From a virus: a DNA stretch of 38,319 nucleotides. The stretch is from the IMG/VR virus record IMGVR_UViG_3300009285_010828, positions 1 to 38,319 of that record. The stretch is one strand, 5' to 3'. Each line of letters opens with the position of its first letter. The stretch's first letter is position 1. The notes beneath the pieces were generated by a model. That model was given only the letters and a program-made list of their open reading frames with translations, was not told the origin of the DNA and did no database searches. Made by a program: the position numbers and the translations under genes. Positions 1 through 8,006 of this stretch are shown here, piece after piece.

Positions 1-291
1 AGTCAAGTTTGTTCATTTTGATTGTTTTTACTTCATCTTCATTCTTTTTATGTTTTATTTTTTTTGATTATAGTCCATAAACTTTTCTTAATCTTGGCTG
101 AAGTTTTGTAAACCGAATTTTCTCTTCTTTTAAATCTAATTGAACTCTTTGCAAAGCGGCACGCCTTGCCTTGTCAGTCAAATCTGGTTGTGAGCCAGAA
201 TATTTATAATAATTTTAAACAAAAAGTTAATTTTGATAAAGAAGCTGAAATTTTAAAACTCTTTATTGACAATTTGATTTAAAAAAGTGTT
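1..291. other. Window-edge region without a confident gene
   Basis: This stretch has no ORF with a usable start. Two short open frames overlap on opposite strands. On the minus strand, 68-214 is open for 48 codons with good amino-acid composition (it includes LTDKARRAALQRVQLDLKEE) but has a stop just upstream and no ATG. On the plus strand, about 109-282 is open and ends ...EAEILKLFIDNLI* ten bases before the homing endonuclease. These look like remnants of genes joined or broken at this place, possibly by the neighbouring mobile gene, but chance is not excluded. Confidence 0.5.
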
Positions 292-912
292 ATGGATACT
301 AGATTTAAAAAGGGTTGTGTTAAATCAAAGAATTGGTATAAGTCAATGGAAAAAAGAAAAGGTAATGGTCATTCGTTATGGAAAGGTGGTCAAAAGACCG
401 AGATAATCAAATGTTCTTGTGGGTGCGGAAAAACTTTGAATAAATTTGATTCAAGAAATAGAGTTCGTTTGATAATTAACGGCCATCAGGAAAGTAATTA
501 TTGGTTGGGGAAGAAACGATCTTCTGAAACTAAACAGAAAATAAGTAAGACTAATTCTGGTCGTATATTGACCGTAGAGCATATTAGAAAAAGTCTTAGG
601 CGAAGAGAAATGTCTTCACTTGAAAAGAAAGTTAATAATGTAATCGAGGAACATAGATTGCCTTATAGATTTGTAGGGAATGGTGATTTTTTTATTGAAA
701 GAAAGAACCCCGATTTTATAAATACTAATGGTAAAAAAATTGCTGTTGAAGTCTTTTATAGAAGGCATAAAGACGAATTCAGGGGTGGTTGGCAAAACTG
801 GCTAAAAAAAAGGCTTGACACTTTCAAAAAATATGGATATGCTATTATTAGTATTGATGAATCTATGAATAATGAGCAGATTTTAAATCAATTAAGAGAG
901 GAAGGGTACTAA
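292..912 (+). CDS. Putative homing endonuclease (NUMOD3 plus Vsr-like nuclease domain)
   Basis: This 206-residue protein is probably a site-specific DNA endonuclease that spreads its own gene. The N-terminus is basic and has a GHSLWKGG motif (residues 26-33), a C-rich CSCGC knot (41-45) and a NUMOD3-like DNA-binding segment (GKKRSSETKQKIS, 73-85). The C-terminal half looks like the small Vsr/EDxHD nuclease fold: SSLEKKV (E111), NPDFI (D141), AVEVF (E153), HKDEF (H159, D161) and a final strand YGYAIISIDE. The HNH protein at 13409 shares the NHxWKGG-type motif. It sits directly before a virion gene whose reading frame continues upstream without an ATG, so it may have inserted at that gene's start. 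The family call rests on motifs only. Confidence 0.7.
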   Translation: MDTRFKKGCVKSKNWYKSMEKRKGNGHSLWKGGQKTEIIKCSCGCGKTLNKFDSRNRVRLIINGHQESNYWLGKKRSSETKQKISKTNSGRILTVEHIRKSLRRREMSSLEKKVNNVIEEHRLPYRFVGNGDFFIERKNPDFINTNGKKIAVEVFYRRHKDEFRGGWQNWLKKRLDTFKKYGYAIISIDESMNNEQILNQLREEGY

Positions 913-934
913 AATCGCTACATATACTTGGTAT

Positions 935-1480
935 TTGCAGGGAGCCACTCCGACAACTATTGAAGCAACGGATATTGTTCAATTCGCGGCCGCAACTTTT
1001 GATTCAGCCATTACAGTCGGTGCCTATAACGATTCTACCCATGTCGAAAGTTCAGTCGGTAATGATGATTCTGCCGCCAATACTCCTAAAAATTCTAAAT
1101 TTATTTCACAAACAGGCGGAACGGGTGGCGATTCTCAATGCGATATAGGCGCGGGTACGGTCGATATTGATTCAGTCACTACCGCTAATTGTCCACTCAA
1201 AATTAATTTTTCCGATGCTTCATCAGTCACAACTACTGGACATATTTTTTATGCCTATGATGGCTCTACAACTACAGATCCACCAACCGGAGTTACTTTT
1301 GTAGCCGCAGAACAAAGTGATGCGAACTTTACTGCCGCCGAAGGATCAGCCGCCGCCGTTTCCGTTACAGACGATACCGCCGGAACTTCACATGACTTTT
1401 ATTTCTTAATCAGTGTAAGTCCGGATTCAGTTGGTGAGAAAACAGCATTTAAGTTGCGCGATGAATTAACTTACAGTTAA
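935..1480 (+). CDS. Putative virion/tail-associated protein
   Basis: The product is about 181 residues, acidic and rich in T, S, D and A, as secreted beta-structured virion proteins often are. No catalytic motif is visible and I do not recognise the family with certainty. The given start is a TTG, but the frame stays open back to 896 and reads KIATYTWYLQGATPTTIEAT, which looks like a genuine N-terminus of a phage structural protein. There is no ATG in that extension; an ATC at 914 or the TTG at 935 would have to serve, with AGGAAGGG at 899-906 as a possible ribosome site. The original start may have been lost when the homing endonuclease gene arrived. Confidence 0.65.
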   Translation: MQGATPTTIEATDIVQFAAATFDSAITVGAYNDSTHVESSVGNDDSAANTPKNSKFISQTGGTGGDSQCDIGAGTVDIDSVTTANCPLKINFSDASSVTTTGHIFYAYDGSTTTDPPTGVTFVAAEQSDANFTAAEGSAAAVSVTDDTAGTSHDFYFLISVSPDSVGEKTAFKLRDELTYS

Positions 1481-1490
1481 AATATAAAAT

Positions 1491-1838
1491 ATGAAAGCAA
1501 ATACAAAATATACAGCCTTAGAAATCTTAACCGAAGCCGGAATTGAAACACCGGAAGAAAAAATCGGTTCAATGCGTGTCAGGATTGGCGGGATTTCCGG
1601 AATTGTAAAACCCGACCATCTAATTAGAATTCCAACCGGTACAAAAGAGATTGATATAATTGTTGGTCAAGAAACGGTAACAATTCCTATTGATTCTGAA
1701 AATGAAGAAATTGTAATTAGTGAAGGCGCACAAAAAGCTATTGAAGCAAAAGGTGTTATTGCAACTGAAAATGCTCTTGCTTTAGCAGAAGCAAAAGCCG
1801 AGGCAACAAAACTGGACGAGGCAAAAGTTATTAAATAA
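1491..1838 (+). CDS. Hypothetical protein, likely virion-associated
   Basis: This 115-residue protein begins with an ATG 11 bases after the previous stop. The first 80 residues alternate short strands (VRIGGISGIVKPDHLIRIP), suggesting a small beta domain. The C-terminal 35 residues are a charged alanine-rich helix (ALALAEAKAEATKLDEAKVI) that could form a coiled coil. It lies between virion genes and is probably transcribed with them. The function is unknown and I cannot assign a family. Confidence 0.6.
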   Translation: MKANTKYTALEILTEAGIETPEEKIGSMRVRIGGISGIVKPDHLIRIPTGTKEIDIIVGQETVTIPIDSENEEIVISEGAQKAIEAKGVIATENALALAEAKAEATKLDEAKVIK

Positions 1839-1877
1839 GGCTCTTAATTGGGACTTATTACTTGAAAGAGGCCAACT

Positions 1878-2324
1878 ATGGACTTAATAAAAAATGTATT
1901 CTGGCAAGTTTCCTTATCAAATGGGGAAACTTTTTTTGAAAATAAAGGCAGATTTGTAGAGATTCCAAACGAATTATCCCCTTGGCAAAAATTATATAAA
2001 TATATTGCTGAAAATAAACTTCTAATTACTTCTCTCTCACTTTATACAAATGATGGCAGGACTTTTAATTTGCCTAGTGCCGGCAAAAATCCTAAATTTA
2101 AACCATTTAATGATGCCCCGAAACCAATTGATTATAATTTCTTCCGAGCTATAGCCAGAGAATTTACCGGAATGCAGGAAGGCAATAAAGCAACTATTAT
2201 CAATACTAAAATCTCTGATTGGTTTACTATTATTGAAGCGAGCTACCCCTCGTATAAACTCCAACTCTGGGTAGACAACCGAAACACTAAGAATTGTTGG
2301 GTTTTGGTTGTAAAAAATGACTAA
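1878..2324 (+). CDS. Hypothetical protein upstream of a large fibre-like protein
   Basis: The 148-residue product has no signal peptide, membrane segment or known motif. It is rich in aromatic residues (ending KLQLWVDNRNTKNCWVLVV), suggesting a compact beta-rich domain. GAAAGAGGCC lies 6-15 bases upstream of the ATG as a modest ribosome site. Its last eight bases overlap the start of the 590-residue virion protein, so the two are translationally coupled. A role in tail or fibre assembly is inferred from position only. Confidence 0.55.
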   Translation: MDLIKNVFWQVSLSNGETFFENKGRFVEIPNELSPWQKLYKYIAENKLLITSLSLYTNDGRTFNLPSAGKNPKFKPFNDAPKPIDYNFFRAIAREFTGMQEGNKATIINTKISDWFTIIEASYPSYKLQLWVDNRNTKNCWVLVVKND

Positions 2325-4089
2325 ACTCGATTTCAACAATAATACCTATTTCGCTATTCCCAAAGACAACCCAAAAGATAAAATCTCGGTTGAAATAGGG
2401 GACTCCAAAGAACCCGATATTATTTTACCTCAAGAGAAAATATGTCGTTGGGATAATGAATCTAATGTTTCGATTAGGTTACTAGACTTTGACGAATACT
2501 CGGTTTTTCAGGATAAAGATAAGATTATTTTTGGCAACGAGAAACTGGAAGCCCATTTTTATCCTATTACCGAAGGAGAAGGTGGACAGGAACTTGAAGT
2601 TATTCTCAAAGAAAAACCAATTACAAACAAAATTGAATTTTTCTTAGTTGATAAAGACGTAGATTATTTTTACCAACCAGAACTTACTCAAAAAGAAATA
2701 GACCAAGGTACTTCAAGGCCAGAAAATGTAGTTGGTTCTTATGCGGTTTATGCTAAGTCAAACAAAGTAAATTACGTAGATAGTAAAGAATATAAATGCG
2801 GTAAGGTTGGACATATTTACCGACCAAAAATCATTGACGCAGAAGGAACGGAAGTCTGGGGAGAACTTTTAATTAAAAATGGAATACTCTCGGTCACTAT
2901 CCCACAAGAGTTTTTAGATAAAGCAGTATATCCAGTTAGAATTGATCCAACTTTTGGATACGATAGTATTGGTGTATCAAATAATCAGCTTGCATGGACT
3001 AATTTCAGCTCTTTTACTAGTTACAGACAAGGATATTATGATTATATCAATAATGTACCTTCTCAATCAGGCACATTAGATAAAATAACGATTGCCTTGG
3101 TAGCTCAATTGGCATCAGAAAGTATTGATGTTAGTGTTTTTCTAAATACACATGATAGTGGTGGTACTGGAATCCATAATCAAATTGCAACTATAGAAAG
3201 AACGAATTTAAGTATTACGACTACTGCGGCATGGTTTGATTTTACAGCGGCATCAGAAGAGATAACACCTTCAAAATATATTTTATCTGCCTCAGCAAAT
3301 CCTGATGATATTACCACTATTTATGACACAATAAATGTAAGATATGATGCTATTGAAAATTATTATGATTTTTCCGAGGCATGGCAAACTGGTAATGAAT
3401 ATATTGACTCAAAAGAATCTCCATGGACAAAAACAGAATATTCTGATTGGCAAATATTAACAGGCTATGAAATTGAAGATATAAAGAAACACAATGGAAA
3501 ATATTATGAGTGTATCGCTCAACATACATCAAGTTCTGATGATGAACCTGGTATTGGTCAAAATTGGGAAGATTATTGGGAACAATATCTTGGTAGGAAA
3601 AATTCCATCTATGCTACCTATACAGCAATTCCTACTGCTAATTCCGAACGTGCCGCAAAAATCACAGGTGAACTTGGAGATATTTATAATAAAGCCCATG
3701 AAGTAAATTTGCCTACGACTGATGCAGATTTAGATATAAATTATCAAGCTGACGAAATCACAGATGTCGGTACAAGTGACGACCAGCGAGTTATTCAAAA
3801 AGGGCAAGTCGCAGGATACATTTTGCACCAATGGAAAAAATTAAATGATAATAACACAGATCAAATAAATGCCACAATTGAACTTCAAGTCACAAGATCT
3901 CCTAGTGCCGCCACAGTCTATCTTCAAATATACAATTATGATCTTGCCGCATGGGAAAATTTAGATAGTGATAATTCCTCTGCCGCAAATACTGATTTTA
4001 TTCTCACAGGTTCTATTTCTACCAATATTGCAAATTACTATGATGCCAACAATTTTGTAACCTTAAGAGTTTATCAACAAATAGAATAA
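2317..4089 (+). CDS. Large virion/tail fibre protein with a chitin-binding-like module
   Basis: This 590-residue protein is probably an external tail or fibre protein. Residues 1-210 form a beta-rich region ending in a YPVRIDPTFGY segment, a motif I associate with phage and surface proteins carrying repeated sandwich domains. Around residues 370-425 a Trp/Tyr-rich stretch reads NGKYYECIAQHTSSSDDEPG followed by NWEDYWEQY, resembling small carbohydrate-binding modules of the CBM5/12 type. At residues 442-451 (3640-3669) there is a single NSERAAKITG unit, the motif repeated 26 times in the next protein. The last 110 residues look like another jelly-roll domain. It starts inside the preceding gene and ends one base before the next ATG. 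Confidence 0.7.
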   Translation: MTKLDFNNNTYFAIPKDNPKDKISVEIGDSKEPDIILPQEKICRWDNESNVSIRLLDFDEYSVFQDKDKIIFGNEKLEAHFYPITEGEGGQELEVILKEKPITNKIEFFLVDKDVDYFYQPELTQKEIDQGTSRPENVVGSYAVYAKSNKVNYVDSKEYKCGKVGHIYRPKIIDAEGTEVWGELLIKNGILSVTIPQEFLDKAVYPVRIDPTFGYDSIGVSNNQLAWTNFSSFTSYRQGYYDYINNVPSQSGTLDKITIALVAQLASESIDVSVFLNTHDSGGTGIHNQIATIERTNLSITTTAAWFDFTAASEEITPSKYILSASANPDDITTIYDTINVRYDAIENYYDFSEAWQTGNEYIDSKESPWTKTEYSDWQILTGYEIEDIKKHNGKYYECIAQHTSSSDDEPGIGQNWEDYWEQYLGRKNSIYATYTAIPTANSERAAKITGELGDIYNKAHEVNLPTTDADLDINYQADEITDVGTSDDQRVIQKGQVAGYILHQWKKLNDNNTDQINATIELQVTRSPSAATVYLQIYNYDLAAWENLDSDNSSAANTDFILTGSISTNIANYYDANNFVTLRVYQQIE

Positions 4090-4090
4090 A

Positions 4091-5995
4091 ATGGCACTTT
4101 CATTTTTACAGGCGACCACTAGTACCACAGATACAAACCAATATACATTTTCCGCCCAAAGTTTAGGTGCCGCCGCCGCCGACCGATATATTATAGTAAC
4201 CGCAGTCGCAAGAAAAGCCGGAGCGGCATTTACATTAAGTGGTATTACCATTGGTGGAGTAGCGGCCACAATCGTCAAACAGATTACCAATAATATAACT
4301 AATAGCGATTGTGCCGCAATGGTTATTGCCGCCGTTCCGTCCGGTACGACTGGAGACATTGTTGTTACATGGAGTACCACAGTTTTACGTTGTGCCATTG
4401 GAGTTTGGAGAGCCGATAATCTCGCAAGTGCTACCCCAAGCGATTCGGATTCAAGCACAGCCGCAGATCCAACAGTCAATCTTGATATTCCAAATAATGG
4501 ATTTGCAATTGGTGGTGGGCTTACTGCCGCCGCTTCTACTGCCGCATGGACAGGATTAACAGAAAAATATGATGGGGTATTAGAATCTTTTGTTACTTAT
4601 ACAGGAGCAAGCGATGAATTAGTATCTGGTCAATCGGGGCGAACAATTACAATTGATTTTGGTTCTTCTACGGAATCCGCAGGAGTATTTGTTTCATGGG
4701 CTTATGTAAGTGGAACATCTGTAAATTCCGAGAGAGCCGCTAAAGTCACAGGAAAATCTACTTCAAATTCTTCGAGATCAGCAAAAGTCACAGGTGAACA
4801 TTCAATAAGCATTGATTTAGTTGATATTACTTTTAGTGCCGGAACGCCAATGAATTCCGAGAGATCCGCAAAACTCACTGGTATTGCAACTACAGATTCA
4901 GAAAGATTAGTAAAAACTACAGGTAAGTTAACTGCAAATTCAGAGCATGATGCGAAATTAACTGGAAAAGATACCGCAAATTCAGAACGATCTTCGAAAA
5001 TCATTGGTACTGCGACTGCAAATTCAGAGAGATCAGCTAAGCTAATCGGTTCTATTGATGTAAATTCCGAGAGAGACGCAAAATTAACTGGTCAAAATCA
5101 AGCCAATGCCGAACGATCAGCAAAAGTAATTGGTGAATCAACCTCGGATTCTGAGCGATCAGCAAAAGTTATCGGTATTTTGGGAAGTAATAGTGAACGG
5201 TCAGCTAAGGTTACCGGCATTGCTTCTATAGATTCTGAAAGATCAGCCAAGATTATTGGAAAATTAACATCAAATAATGAGAGATCCGCAAAAACCACAG
5301 GGCAAGTTGCTATCTCAAATGAACATAGTGTCAAGGTTACTGGAAAAGCGGCTACCTATTCAGAGCGGGAAGCAAAAACTACCGGTAAAATAACATCTTC
5401 TGATGAGAGAGCCGCCAAATTAACTGGAATAGCCGGTTCTTCCAGTGAAAGATCGGCAATTGTTCAAGGCAAGGCTACAGAATCGACAGAGAGAGCCGCA
5501 AAAGTACATGGACAGCAAGATACATTCTCTGAAAGATCAGCGACGTTACAAGGGCAATCAAGCGCTTCTAGTGAGAGATCTGCTAAAACTATAGGTAAAA
5601 TTAGCGTTTCTAGTGAAAAATTTGCAAAAACAATCGGAAAAGCCGCGACATCAACAGAACGATTCGCAAAAGTCACTGGAACTTATCGTAGCAATAGTGA
5701 ACGGTTTGCCAAAGTCACTGGTGAAAATATTGCTAATTCTGAAAGATTGGCCAAAGTTACTGGTGGTTTGACTAGCAATTCCGAACGAGGTGCCAAAGTT
5801 ACCGGTGGTGCAATTAGCAATTCCGAACGAGGTGCAAAAGTCGTAGGTACTGGAAATTGGTATATTCCCGATCCTAAAGATTTATCTGATGAAAATCAAC
5901 CGGATTGGCAAGATCCAAATATTCCAGATTGGCAAGAAAATAATCCTATAGATATGTTCGATCCAGTGACGAAAAATTGGTATAAGAAGTATTAA
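4091..5995 (+). CDS. Repeat-containing tail fibre protein (26 SERxAK units)
   Basis: The 634-residue protein has three parts. Residues 1-211 are an Ala/Thr/Gly-rich beta domain typical of phage structural proteins. Residues 212-590 are a tandem array of 26 units of 14 residues with consensus NSERSAKVTGxxTS, interrupted once after unit 2 by a 15-residue insert. The last 44 residues are Trp- and Pro-rich with repeated DW (DWQDPNIPDWQ). The strict period suggests a fibrous stalk with one turn or hairpin per unit. DNA copies have diverged strongly, so the array is old and selected at protein level. It follows the previous gene by one base. A role as an elongated receptor-binding or decorating fibre is inferred. 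Confidence 0.8.
   Translation: MALSFLQATTSTTDTNQYTFSAQSLGAAAADRYIIVTAVARKAGAAFTLSGITIGGVAATIVKQITNNITNSDCAAMVIAAVPSGTTGDIVVTWSTTVLRCAIGVWRADNLASATPSDSDSSTAADPTVNLDIPNNGFAIGGGLTAAASTAAWTGLTEKYDGVLESFVTYTGASDELVSGQSGRTITIDFGSSTESAGVFVSWAYVSGTSVNSERAAKVTGKSTSNSSRSAKVTGEHSISIDLVDITFSAGTPMNSERSAKLTGIATTDSERLVKTTGKLTANSEHDAKLTGKDTANSERSSKIIGTATANSERSAKLIGSIDVNSERDAKLTGQNQANAERSAKVIGESTSDSERSAKVIGILGSNSERSAKVTGIASIDSERSAKIIGKLTSNNERSAKTTGQVAISNEHSVKVTGKAATYSEREAKTTGKITSSDERAAKLTGIAGSSSERSAIVQGKATESTERAAKVHGQQDTFSERSATLQGQSSASSERSAKTIGKISVSSEKFAKTIGKAATSTERFAKVTGTYRSNSERFAKVTGENIANSERLAKVTGGLTSNSERGAKVTGGAISNSERGAKVVGTGNWYIPDPKDLSDENQPDWQDPNIPDWQENNPIDMFDPVTKNWYKKY
4724..5860 (+). repeat. 42-bp coding tandem repeat, 26 units
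   Basis: Twenty-six in-frame units of 42 bases encode NSERxAKxTG-type 14-mers; one 45-base insert follows the second unit (26 x 42 + 45 = 1137 bases). SER and AK are the most constant positions; units 14-22 drift most (for example SNEHSVKVTG and STERAAKVHG). The codons differ between copies, so recent duplication is limited to a few pairs near the end (units 24-26). Confidence 0.9.
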
Positions 5996-6012
5996 CCTAA
6001 TTAGCTCAAATA

Positions 6013-6021
6013 TGCTACACT
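6013..6021 (+). promoter_or_regulatory. Extended -10 element directly before gene at 6029
   Basis: TGCTACACT fits an extended -10 hexamer (TACACT with an upstream TG). It ends 7 bases before the ATG at 6029, and no Shine-Dalgarno sequence lies between. Transcription from it would give a leaderless or nearly leaderless mRNA. Closely similar elements stand at 12987 and 25603. Confidence 0.45.
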
Positions 6022-6028
6022 AATTTTA

Positions 6029-6727
6029 ATGGGTGTAGATTCCAATTTACCGACAAGCCGAAGAGGATATTTAAGCCAAAACGAATTAAAACAATTCGCC
6101 AATATTACTATCAAAGATAGTGATGAAGCCGATGATGTAATTTCCCAAGCCGAAGAAATGATCGATGCTTTTATAGGTATTCAGCCAAAATTTATGGGGC
6201 ATATAATAATTGGTAAGGCGGTAGGGGGTGGATCTACCTCACTTATTCTTCAAAGTGACCAGCAAAATATTTATGATATTGATTATTTCAAATGGTGTGA
6301 AGTAGAAATTATTGGCGGATCCGGCATAGGACAAAGACGAATTTGTACCAGTAATACCAAGGCTGGTGTATTATCAATGGTAACTTGGACAACAACGCCG
6401 GATTCAACCAGTTTCTATAAAATCTATCAGCTTGGTAAATTCCCAAGACAAGAAGATACTCATTTTGATGGTGTAAATTCTCCATATACTTATTACAAAT
6501 CAATTCCGGAAAATCTAAAACGTGCAGTCGCCGCCCAAGTCGAATTTATAATCGAGATGGGAACCAATTATTTTGCAGGCGATAAAAGTGCAAAACAAAG
6601 TGAAAGTATAGGGGATTATTCTTACAGTAATGCCGAGGGGGGCGCTGGATTGGCTAAATTGATAGCCCCGAAAGCAAAATTGCTTTTGCGCGGCCTAATT
6701 AACCGCACCGGCGTTATTGTTACATGA
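6029..6727 (+). CDS. Head-tail connector (adaptor) protein
   Basis: This 232-residue protein resembles head-tail adaptor proteins (gp6/gp15-like) that dock under the portal ring. The N-terminus (GYLSQNELKQFANI, then an acidic helix EEMIDAFIGI) matches the typical start, where a small helical domain follows a conserved DA..I motif. Between the helices a beta insertion (about residues 50-140) replaces the usual short loop. The C-terminus SIGDYSYS...LIAPKAKLLLRGLINR is characteristic of the family. Four connector and terminator genes follow with overlaps (the next ATG lies inside this gene's end), giving the usual order adaptor, stopper, neck, terminator. Confidence 0.75.
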   Translation: MGVDSNLPTSRRGYLSQNELKQFANITIKDSDEADDVISQAEEMIDAFIGIQPKFMGHIIIGKAVGGGSTSLILQSDQQNIYDIDYFKWCEVEIIGGSGIGQRRICTSNTKAGVLSMVTWTTTPDSTSFYKIYQLGKFPRQEDTHFDGVNSPYTYYKSIPENLKRAVAAQVEFIIEMGTNYFAGDKSAKQSESIGDYSYSNAEGGAGLAKLIAPKAKLLLRGLINRTGVIVT

Positions 6728-7047
6728 GCCTTGCAGGATTATTAAATCAGACAGTTACAATCTATAATAAATCCAGTTATGATGCTTATGGCCATGAAGT
6801 TGTTGGATCAGGAACTAGCGTAAAAGCCCGATTCCAAGAAACTACCAAACGGAAACTTCTGCCAAACGGCAATCTTCTAACAATTGATGGAATTGTTTAT
6901 GTTCCTTCGGATACTTTGGTCAATACCGATGATCGGCTGGATTATAACAGTACCAAATTTAAAGTCTATGGGAAATATAGTGCTATCGAAGGCAATGGAC
7001 AGGTCAATCATGTCAAACTGGAAGTTATTAAATGGAAGGAAACTTAA
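6724..7047 (+). CDS. Head closure (stopper) protein, gp16-like
   Basis: The 107-residue product has the length and strand pattern of SPP1 gp16-type head-tail joining proteins, which close the connector after DNA packaging. It begins LLNQTVTIYNKSSYDAYGHE, a common opening of this family, and ends in a beta strand (NHVKLEVIKW). Its ATGA start overlaps the TGA of the adaptor gene and it abuts the gp10-like gene. The assignment rests on size, order and strand pattern, as sequence conservation in this family is low. Confidence 0.65.
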   Translation: MSLAGLLNQTVTIYNKSSYDAYGHEVVGSGTSVKARFQETTKRKLLPNGNLLTIDGIVYVPSDTLVNTDDRLDYNSTKFKVYGKYSAIEGNGQVNHVKLEVIKWKET

Positions 7048-7401
7048 ATGAGTGTAACATTCGATACTTCGGATTTTGATAAAAAAATTAAAGATCTTGG
7101 CAAAAGGGTTGAAGATCAAAGCAGAAAAATAATTGGGGAAATTGCCGATGAAGTTTTACGTCTTGGCTCTTTTGAGGTACCGCATGATAAGGGATTATTG
7201 CAGGCCAGTGGCCATTCAGAACCGGATGGTGATGATCGGATAGTCGGTTATAATAAAGTTTATGCGGCAAGACTTCACGAACATCCGGAATATAAATTTC
7301 AAAAGGGCAGAAAAGGAAAATATCTGGAAGATCCTATGAAAAATAATGCCGGAGTATTTCTGAATTTTTATAAGGAAGGAATGGAAAGTCTTTTAAAATG
7401 A
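7048..7401 (+). CDS. HK97 gp10-like neck/tail-completion protein
   Basis: This protein of 117 residues looks like the HK97 gp10-like family. It has a helical N-terminal part (DFDKKIKDLGKRVEDQSRKI), the family signature VPHDKGLLQASGHSEP at about residues 46-61, and GYNKVYAARLHEHPEYKF at about 68-85, where gp10-like proteins have the Y-A-xxE/H motif. A good ribosome site (GGAAGGAA, 7034-7041) precedes the ATG. It lies between the stopper and terminator genes, as expected, and its last four bases overlap the next start. Confidence 0.75.
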   Translation: MSVTFDTSDFDKKIKDLGKRVEDQSRKIIGEIADEVLRLGSFEVPHDKGLLQASGHSEPDGDDRIVGYNKVYAARLHEHPEYKFQKGRKGKYLEDPMKNNAGVFLNFYKEGMESLLK

Positions 7402-7772
7402 GTTTGATTGATGATATAGCAACTCAATTGCAAACAGCCGGAATTGGTACGGTTGGTACCGATATTTTTAAATCCTATCTGCCGGATAATGTAACCAATA
7501 GTATGGCAGTTTTGGATACCGGCGGTACACAGCCGGATCCGGATATTCCAACCAAAGAACCGACATTCCAAATAGTCATAAGGAATGCTACCTATTCTGC
7601 CGGCAAAACACTTTTAGATGCGATTCGTTCTGCCTTGCATCAAAAGGCCAATGTTACTTATGGAAGTACCTATTTTTATTTTATTCTGGCAATTTCGGAA
7701 GGTGGCCATCTTGGCAGAAATGATAATGGTTTTGACGAATTCTCTATAAATTTTAGAGCGAGGATCAGATAA
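7398..7772 (+). CDS. Tail terminator / minor capsid-like protein
   Basis: The 124-residue protein has the expected size, fold pattern and place of a tail terminator that caps the tail tube and binds the neck. A short helix (LIDDIATQLQTAGI) is followed by strands and the central FQIVIRNATYSAGKTLLDAI segment typical of minor capsid/DUF3168-type proteins. It ends in FSINFRARIR, a last strand that runs into the stop. Its ATGA overlaps the gp10-like gene, and its TAATG stop overlaps the next start. Confidence 0.7.
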   Translation: MSLIDDIATQLQTAGIGTVGTDIFKSYLPDNVTNSMAVLDTGGTQPDPDIPTKEPTFQIVIRNATYSAGKTLLDAIRSALHQKANVTYGSTYFYFILAISEGGHLGRNDNGFDEFSINFRARIR

Positions 7773-8002
7773 TGGCAAATGAATTTGCAATCAAAATAGA
7801 CGGAAATGTAATAAAAGAACTTCGTTGTAAAAACGATTCTTGCAGAAGGCTGATTGGATATGAAAATATCAAGGTCGGACTTTTTATATTTGTTTGCCCT
7901 AATTGCGGAACTATCAGCACTTTTAATATGCGCTATCGGGAAATGGGTAAGGAATTTATGGAAGATTTACAAAAGAAATTTTCAACGAAAGGAGGTGAAT
8001 AA
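7772..8002 (+). CDS. Com-like zinc-ribbon protein
   Basis: This 76-residue protein carries four cysteines in the order C19-x4-C24 and C42-x2-C45, with LRCKNDSCRRLIGYENI resembling the Mu Com family (small zinc proteins that bind mRNA; in Mu, Com activates translation of the DNA-modification gene mom). The spacing differs slightly from Com (CxxxxC rather than CxxC in the first knuckle). No mom-like gene is seen in the window. It sits inside the tail operon, starts on the previous stop (TAATG), and its end carries the strong ribosome site AAGGAGGTGAA of the next gene. Confidence 0.6.
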   Translation: MANEFAIKIDGNVIKELRCKNDSCRRLIGYENIKVGLFIFVCPNCGTISTFNMRYREMGKEFMEDLQKKFSTKGGE

Positions 8003-8006
8003 ATAG

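Noticed and set aside
4702-5676. Minus-strand ORFs with regular repeats inside the fibre gene
   Set aside because: They mirror the + strand repeat and have no ribosome sites or independent codon signal.
4724-5860. Regular 42-base repeats as a CRISPR array
   Set aside because: The repeats are in frame, divergent at DNA level and without unique spacers; they encode a protein repeat.
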